Assembly (NCBI GenBank): GCA_009869945.1
Contig: WIXG01000085.1
Coordinates: 185,095 to 249,094 of the forward strand
DNA: 64,000 bases
Origin: Mesaphorura yosii
Taxonomy: Eukaryota > Arthropoda > Collembola > Poduromorpha > Tullbergiidae
Direction: 5' to 3'
Position 1 is the stretch's first letter, and the number at the start of each line of letters is the position of its first letter. Below the pieces are notes generated by a model that was not told the DNA's origin, ran no database searches, and saw only the letters and a program-made list of their open reading frames with translations. Shown here piece by piece: positions 57,296 through 64,000 of the stretch. The position numbers were made by a program, and so were the translations under genes.

Positions 57296-59324
57296 ATGTC
57301 GTGTTCCTCTGCCGGAAACTCAATGACGGAACTTCCGCCTGCTGCTGGACACTCGTCGTACATAATCTACCGTGACCACAAATACTACGGGCTGGCCAAG
57401 CGTGTGTTTCACTACAGCCTAGTCCTTATTCGATTCTATATCACCGAGCCTGCATCCAGACGACTGAACCAAGTTCAGAATTACGTGCTCGAACTCTGTG
57501 GATTCGTCCTGCTGCTGCTTCTGGCACCTGTTTTATGTGTCACCGCATTATGTAAGTTTGAATCTGCTCAATTCGAGGACTTTCACGTTTCTACCATTCT
57601 ACCTGTTCTGAATTGTCTGATTTCATTCGATGCCAGGTGTCTCATCGTCACGACGCCTCCGAACCGGCCTAATTCGCAGATTATACCCCACGTTGGACGT
57701 ATGTGATGATTTTTCGCTAAGAAGCGCCTTTACCACACCGGACGCGGATGCATCAATTGTAAGCGCAGTCATTTGGGTAGATGGCCGTGTCACAGCAAAC
57801 GATCTCCAAACTAGATACCAGACTCATCGAGCGACTGATCCATGGATTCTTGAAAAATGCATTGACACGAAGTTTGGCATCATGGTGGCGAGAGAACTGC
57901 AGCACTCTTACCCCTTTCAAGTCACTCGTCACATCGTGGAAGTATCATCGGCAGTCGTATACAATCCCACGGCATGTGATATTGATGAACATTCCCAATA
58001 CGGGCAAAAAGTGAAGTTCCAGAAAGTCATTGCAGGCGTTCTATCACGGAAGCTGCAAGTTGAGTGCCCACCATGGGAAATTGTGCTAATTCCTACTCAA
58101 ATTCCAGTCCAGCAGCAGCAGCATCAACCAGTCTGTAAAATCACGTACAAGACATGCTGCGTTCTGCGATTTCACCACGTCCTGCTACGAGATCGGAAAA
58201 CGAACCAATTTCTTGAAAATGTATTTGATCAACATTGGCGAGGAAAACAAAAATCTCAAGATCCACTGGCGACAATTAAAGTTGGACTGAAAATCCTCAA
58301 ATTAAGACTGAGTCAGTGGACACTTAGTTGGCCTCGCATCGCCAAACTTTCGTTCGCTGATTTCAAACTAGAATGGCATGACCTAAACTTGCTGTACACG
58401 CGGCTGGTGCATTGTCTCCAATTGGCATTGGCTTTTACGAGATGCCTCAGTTCTATTCCCATCGAATTACTGCAAATTTCGGTCTGGAAATCACGCCACG
58501 CCGAGCGCGCATTTGGGTTCTCCAAGTTCGAGACTGCTGGCCAGCGAGAAATTGCCTGGTCTGGGATCAACAAGAATTTGGTCGAAAGTATCAAGGAAAA
58601 GACTGGCCAAAGTGCAACGACTGAGAGCATGATTCTCTGTGCCATTTCAATGGGTCTGAACCAATACTACGTTGATGTAAGTCCATTTCAATTGAAGAAT
58701 GAATTTATCCCGTCGCATACAATTAGCAATTAACCTTGATTCGCTTTTGTGTTGTAGACAAGCATACGCAACCCTGGCACTCTTCGCATTGCAATTCCCA
58801 CTATCTATTCCAACGGATTCAAGTCTGTTGCCGTCAAGACCAACACTCTGAGCCGTTCGTCGTACGGAAGCGAGAAATACGTCCTTTGGTCCAACCTCTT
58901 GCAGAAACCGTATGCCGAATGGAAACTGTTCGGATCAGACTACCTAAACACGTACATTTCACGTGTGATGCCACGTTGCCTTGCCCGTGGGATTGTTAGA
59001 AGGTGCTATCATTGGCACCCCATTCAGATCATATTCATTGACAGTACTTCACGGCCAACGTCAATTTGGGACCACTCCATTGAAGAAATCTCGTATTGGG
59101 GCGCACCTGCAGCTGATGGCGACTCATCCTCACGAATTTCGATCTGTCTAGTCAATTCCCCAGAAACGTTGAGACTTATTGTCCACTCTCCGATGAAACT
59201 GCTCGCCACGTCTTTAACCAGATACCTGGACACCTACTTGAATGAAATTGCGGAGATGGTGGGCGTCGAAAAAGCCAGAATCCCGTACCACAGAAGATTG
59301 TCACTAGCACTGAATGAACTCTGA
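57296..59324 (+). CDS. WS/DGAT-like O-acyltransferase with altered active-site motif
   Basis: Exons 57296-57551, 57637-58676 and 58758-59324 give 620 residues. A membrane segment near residue 70-90 (YVLELCGFVLLLLLAPVLCV) is followed by a condensation-type acyltransferase fold. The family's active-site region appears as VLRFHHVLLRDRK; the C-terminal part (PIQIIFIDSTSRPTSIW, ISICLVNSPETLRLIVHS) resembles the WSD1 C-terminal domain. Bacterial and plant relatives use HHxxxDG to make wax esters or triacylglycerol from acyl-CoA. Here the two histidines remain, but four residues separate them from Asp and the Gly is replaced by Arg, so activity is doubtful. AATAAA lies at 59337-59342. The family call rests on overall layout and this motif. 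Confidence 0.65.
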
Positions 59325-59577
59325 GTCTAGTCCTGAAATAAAAATGCGTGTTTTTAATCGTTCTTAAAATCTAAGCAAGATTACTACAAGGTTCTTATAA
59401 ATTCCACATCCTTTTGGCTTTGGATTTCCGGCACTCAAACCAAAGCTTAACTTGTATTATGAAGTTTAATGCTAAAAATTTCCAGTTTTCCTTGTTCCAT
59501 TCCTCATTCCGCAAGTTCACTAATTTTCTATTCCCCATTCATCACATTAATCGTATGGTGTTCGGAGTATCTTCACG

Positions 59578-60072
59578 ATGAACCGAATTCTAGCCTTATG
59601 CACCGTGCTCCTCTGTGCGGGAGGCATAACTTTACGAGAGATCCAAGCCAGGACAATCCTCAGGCGCGATGCCGTGGATGATAGAACTGTTCAAGAGCTG
59701 GTAAGTAGTCCAAAAACGCCCTCCAATGAGTCAAATGTAATGTCGGAGTTGGCTGCTGCTGTATTCTAGGAAGTTTCAATGAATGCCGAAGAAAAGGAGC
59801 TTTTCGAGCACGACGTGCACGAGCTGGAGCACGCCATCGAGGATGAGATCGCTCATAAAGAGCCTGAAATTCAGTCGGGTCACCTGGAAGAGGTGAGCCC
59901 TGCAAAGCTGGACAAGGAGGTCACTGAGCACAATGAGAAGAAGCCCTGGTACGTTCGGCTCGGTCGGTTCCTGAAGCGCAGTTTGCACGAATTCGTCCAG
60001 CACACGGCCAAGAAGTTGGTCAATAACATCGTCATTCCGGCAATCACAAACCAGATATTCGGGACCACGTAA
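59578..60072 (+). CDS. Secreted prepropeptide with cationic C-terminal helix
   Basis: Exons 59578-59700 and 59770-60072 join in phase 0 to 141 residues. A signal peptide (MNRILALCTVLLCAGG) comes first, then a strongly acidic, His/Glu-rich middle (about residues 45-90) and a basic, amphipathic C-terminus of about 40 residues (WYVRLGRFLKRSLHEF, then TAKKLVNNIVIPAI). There are no cysteines after the signal peptide. Signal, acidic propiece and cationic helix is the layout of many linear antimicrobial peptide precursors. That function is inferred from composition only; a lipid-binding or structural role is possible. A TATA-like TATAAA lies at about 59396. Confidence 0.6.
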
Positions 60073-61228
60073 TTTAATTTCACTTGACAACTCTTTACTC
60101 ATACGCATATGTTCACAATTTTAAAGAACTCACAATAAAGTCAAGATCGAATGGTTGTTACTAAATCCATTCGCATACGTTACTTTCTTGACCGGCATTG
60201 TTGCAATCTTCCACACTTGATTCGGATGTTCGGAGGAATAATGTAGACTTAGCGCAGAAGCTTCGTCAATTCATAAGATATTACTTTCTCAAATCCAAAA
60301 ATTTTACATTAAAAGCGAAATCTAGTACATACAAAGTATTTGCCAAATATCAAGACGAATTAATTTCCCATTCGTAACCTCTGGTATTCCTGTTTCTCAT
60401 GTCCAAAATGCGGAAATGAGTAACTTGATCGCCTATCCGCAAACAGTATAAATACGTGCGGTAGAGAAAGCATTGTTTATACCAATCATTGCGCCCGGAA
60501 AAATTATCTCTATATCAGAAGTTGACTCCGCACGACTGGAGAAAGATCAAACTTTTTGACCTTGTACGCTGACCCACGCGATTTCGATTGAGATGTGTCA
60601 CGTCCACGATTGTGCAGATTCCATCTCATCGCCCTAGTCGTCCATGATTCATTGCTCATCATCACTCTTTACCAAAATCTAGGACATCGAAGGAACGGGT
60701 ACGTGTATTGGCAAAACCTCAAGTGTGTCAAGACTCCGACACGGCGGGCTGTTGAGCAGCGGGCACGAGTCGAGCAACGAAGGCTTGTTAAGATTTCATC
60801 GGCCCACGTGTCGCCCTGCTCGCAATAAATCTGAAATTAATAGAGTACATAAGATTAATGGATCCGGGGAATTTTGCATCGCTTCAGGTTCCCGGGTATG
60901 AGCCAAATCTCCCAAATGGTGTAATCACCTTGTTGACTTGCTAATACATGTACTGTACCCGTCTGTGAGTCTGTGAGCATAAATAACGTGCACTTAAGCT
61001 GATCATAATCTCTTTTGGCTCACTCTGCGAATCTGTCTTGCTCCTTGCATAGGATGCGAATCTCGAGATACGACTCCTCTTATTTTCTTCGTGTTATTTT
61101 TAGTTTATTTTTGCAAGTGCAAAACGAGTGTAAACATTTTGACTCAGGACAAAATCTTTTTAAATGCACTGCTGCCTGTGAATTTCGAATTCAGTCTCGA
61201 AGCAACTGTTCACTGCCAAAGTTGAGGG
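60073..61228. other. Intergenic region with a possible short transcription unit
   Basis: Contains a TATAAATA at 60447-60454 and an AATAAA at about 60826-60831, suggesting a ~350-base transcript. No frame between them starts with a good ATG and looks like a known protein. Just upstream of 61229, CATAAATA at 60979-60986 may be the core promoter of the fasciclin gene. Confidence 0.4.
60447..60454 (+). promoter_or_regulatory. TATA box of a possible short gene
   Basis: An exact TATAAATA in an otherwise gene-free interval, about 380 bases upstream of a poly(A) signal on the same strand. Confidence 0.4.
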
Positions 61229-63673
61229 ATGAAGTGCCTTCTTTTTCTAGTCTTGCTAGTCGTGGCTGTAGCCGCCAAGCCCAGCCGTGTTCCTTGGTGG
61301 CAGATTCAGGTCACTCGAAGCCAAGGACCCAATGCCTGCATCGTGGAGGAAGTCCCGGACCTGAACCGGAAGTATTACACGGAGTGCAAGTATTGGCCAG
61401 TCCGCAAAGTCTGTGGCAAAGAAACGTGAGTTTCTCGAATCTCAGGCGAGAATTTTGCCCCAAAGATCTTAACTTTGGCTTGCTTGCGTACAGGTTGGTT
61501 CGTTATGAGTGCTGTGAAGGCTACAAGCAAATGCCCGGCGAGGAAGGTTGCACGGGAGTGAAGCCACTGAAGAATGTGTTGGACACGGCCCGTGATCTGG
61601 GTGCCACCAAATTCGTTCGCTACCTCGAAGAATCGGGCATCGCCAATGAACTGAAGCAGGAGGGCACATACACGCTTTTCGCTCCCATTGACGCAGCCTT
61701 CGACAGCGTATCCGGAGCTGCAATTGCGACTCAGATCGAGTCATACCTCCGGTTGAGCGAAAATCCTGTCCTCCGCTACCACATCAGCAACAAGAAGTAT
61801 CCGTCAAGGGAGTTCGCAGCAAACACCGAAATTGAGTCCCAGTACTTGGGACAAATGTTGCGGATCAGCAAATACTCAACTGGGGTACATTCCTGAAAGT
61901 GTCCAGTTGACTTACACTTTCGTCTAATAACTTCTAACATTCTTACAGATGGAAACGGTGAACTGCGTTCTGATTTCAAGAAAGGATCAAGAGGCGAGTA
62001 ACGGAATCGTGCACATGATCGACCACCCTCTGGATCCAGTGCTCTTTGTCGCGAGGGATGTGGCTCAGATTGTCATTCACGTAGGATAAGACCATAAGCC
62101 ACATAGAAAACCGAAAATCAGGGAAGAAAAACTAATCGAATGTGCTATACTCACGAATTATAGGACGGCCGCTTCACAAAACTGGCCAGTGCCATCCAAC
62201 GATGTGGATTCTTGCCGCGACTTCGTGAACCTGGCAAGTCATACACGCTGCTGGCGCCCAGCGATGAAGCTTTCTTAAAGATTCCACCCGCGAGACTGGA
62301 GAAGATGCTGAGCGATCGGGCCTCGTGCACAGCGCTGCTTGAGAATCACATCATCCCGCATGTTATGTGCATGCCGGTCATTACGGAGCAATTCCGGGCC
62401 CGGACAATTGGGCCGAAGCGAGTTGGTTTCGACTGTGACGAAAAGGGGCACACGGTTGGTGGGACCAAAGTGGGCGAGTATATTCTGGGCCAGAACGGAG
62501 TTGTGTACATGCTCGATGATGTTCTAATTCCGGACAGAGGTTCGAATTATCACGGGTCTCTGAGGCTCAATGAGACCGCGATCGAGTATGAAGTTATTGT
62601 TTGGTTTTCAGTGAGGACAATTGTCGAGCTCCTTGAAAATCACCGCCTGAGCACATTCGCCCAATTGCTACGAGTCGCTGGCCTGGAGCAACGATTCAGT
62701 ACGTTTGGAGACTACACTTTCTTCGTTCCCAGTGAAGACGCGTTTTTCTGTAAGAAATTCTGTTGGTGTCTGCTGCGATATATTTTCACACTTCTAAACT
62801 CTCCTAATACGCTATGTACATTTCAGCATTGGACCCAATCATCCTTGACGAAGCAAAGCGAAATCCGACCCTCGCCCGACAACTTTGCCTTTTCCACGGC
62901 GTTCAGGGGCGGCTGCAGGAAAACTCGATCCGCAACAATCAGATCGTGCTCAGTCTCGACGAAGAGAATTCTGTCCGTCTGCTCGTGTACAGAAAGGGCT
63001 TCGGGGTCGAGGACGCCGTGTTCGAGAAGGGACAGACGAATCTGGAAGGATTCAATGGTGTGATTCACGTCATCAACAAAGTCATCTTCCCAACGACCGA
63101 CTCGGCAGGCGACGTGCTGCGGAAGAGCTCCAACTACTCGTAAGCAGCTAAACTGAAGGTAGAGCCAGGTTATGTAAACGAAAGCTTGATTTTTGACAGG
63201 ATCTTCCTGCGGACGATGGAAACGGTGCTTGACAACGATCCAGGCTCGCTTGACCTGCGAAAGGGAGCGAAGTCATCACACCATTACACTTTCTTCGTTC
63301 CCACGGATGACGCTTTCCGCAGCATCAGTTCACAGAATATGCGGAGACTGCAGACGGATCAGGCTTACATGACCAAGTTTATTCGGAACCATGTCTCGAG
63401 TTCGATGATGTCGGCTGAGAGCTTCCGGCCTAGCCTGACGTACGAACTGCCCACCAGACAGAATGCGGTCGGAGTCAAGTGTGATAAGTCCAAGCGAATT
63501 AAGGTACTGTACACGACCTCAGTCACGAACAACTGCACCTTCTTGTCTATTTTCGGTCTGTAAGACTGTTGTGCATCCTTCAGGTAAATGACGCTCGAGT
63601 GTTGCAGAAGGACCTGGTCAACTCCAACGGAATCATTCACGTCATCGACAGACCTCTGCTTCCTGACAACTGA
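61229..63673 (+). CDS. mfas: Secreted EMI/four-FAS1 matricellular protein (TGFBI/periostin/Mfas type)
   Basis: Eight exons (61229-61425, 61494-61884, 61949-62080, 62164-62539, 62612-62749, 62827-63139, 63200-63503, 63584-63673) give 646 residues. The signal peptide is MKCLLFLVLLVVAVAA. A Cys-rich EMI-type module follows (GPNACIVEEV, YYTECKYWPVRKVCG, RYECCEGYKQMPGEEGC). Then come four FAS1 domains, each with the TLFAP/TLLAPSDEAF/TFFVPSEDAF/TFFVPTDDAF strand and an ending like NGIVHMIDHPL. This is the exact layout of vertebrate TGFBI and periostin and of insect Midline fasciclin. These are extracellular matrix/adhesion proteins that bind integrins and collagen. Complete, of normal length; AATAAA at 63701-63706. 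Confidence 0.93.
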
Positions 63674-63747
63674 ATCTAGCGGTTGCTGAGTAATTACAGT
63701 AATAAATACATCACTACCTTAACAGTTAACACTGCCTTCAAACGTGC

Positions 63748-63993
63748 TTAAACTAATCCAGCCAGGGTGCCAGCCAAGGCAAGAAATCTACTTAATAAGT
63801 AAAGCTTATTGTGCTCTTGTGGGTCATTATCAAAGTCCAAATATCCAGAAGTTGGCACTACGCACAGTGGGGTATTCACGAGAATTTGGTGCACTGTGCG
63901 TTTTAGCATATGAAAAAGTTCCAACTTTGGAAGCCAATAACTGCCTTCCGGATGGACATGGAAAGGTGGTTTTTGCTGCATATGAAAGCCCAT
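63748..63993 (-). CDS. Possible terminal exon of a minus-strand gene running off the window
   Basis: An open minus-strand frame ends at 63748 and runs at least to 63993. Its sequence (HPEGSYWLPKLELFHMLKRT, then YLLSRFLALAGTLAGLV) is protein-like in composition. I recognise no family and see no poly(A) signal close behind the stop. It could equally be a chance frame. Confidence 0.25.
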   Translation of the reverse strand: MGFHMQQKPPFHVHPEGSYWLPKLELFHMLKRTVHQILVNTPLCVVPTSGYLDFDNDPQEHNKLYLLSRFLALAGTLAGLV

Positions 63994-64000
63994 GTCCTTA

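Noticed and set aside
1-64000. tRNA/rRNA genes, CRISPR arrays, intact transposons or integrated viral genes
   Set aside because: I looked for cloverleaf-like motifs, spaced identical repeats, transposase/reverse transcriptase/integrase motifs and long terminal repeats and found none that I could support.

Overview
The window is nuclear DNA from an invertebrate animal. Genes are split by short GT-AG introns, there are AATAAA poly(A) signals and no operons, and the content is typically metazoan: tensin, epsin, CaMK, MSL1, a C8 tetraspanin and a TGFBI-like fasciclin protein. A bacterial/plant-type WS/DGAT acyltransferase, a soluble adenylyl cyclase and a luciferase/4CL-type acyl-CoA synthetase fit an arthropod. 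A springtail or other non-insect arthropod is my best guess, not something the sequence proves. Exon structures were worked out by hand from splice sites, reading-frame phase and remembered family architecture; no search was run.

Layout: (1) 339-1943 (+) FAM210-like. (2) 3110-13725 (+) tensin: C1 domain, long disordered middle, SH2, PTB, with three or four possible starts. (3) 14065-15549 (-) MYCBP-like head on a long disordered tail. (4) 16321-17391 (+) Cys-rich secreted, probably GPI-anchored protein, and 17388-18423 (-) secreted protein with an acidic tail; their stop codons overlap. (5) 18700-20846 (-) CaMKIV-like kinase. (6) 24054-25710 (+) LAS1L, convergent with 25898-27729 (-) acyl-CoA synthetase. 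(7) 29458-30783 (+) duplicated death-domain-like exons, then a (-) membrane-protein fragment at 30977-31775. (8) 34024-35917 (+) epsin, convergent with (9) 36768-44155 (-) soluble adenylyl cyclase. (10) 44773-49008 (-) MSL1. (11) 50816-52822 (+) TspanC8 tetraspanin with two interchangeable exons for its fourth membrane span. (12) 54583-55575 (+) TMEM220. (13) 57296-59324 (+) WS/DGAT-like protein. (14) 59578-60072 (+) secreted peptide precursor. (15) 61229-63673 (+) EMI plus four-FAS1 matricellular protein.

The genes do not form one pathway. Several are linked to adhesion and signalling (tensin, tetraspanin, fasciclin protein, epsin, CaMK, cyclase), but their adjacency looks like ordinary gene order. 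The most interesting structures are the mutually exclusive tetraspanin exons, the symmetric death-domain exon duplication, the phase-matched alternative tensin starts and the cationic peptide precursor. I found no self-contained novel system such as a defence island, CRISPR array or intact mobile element.
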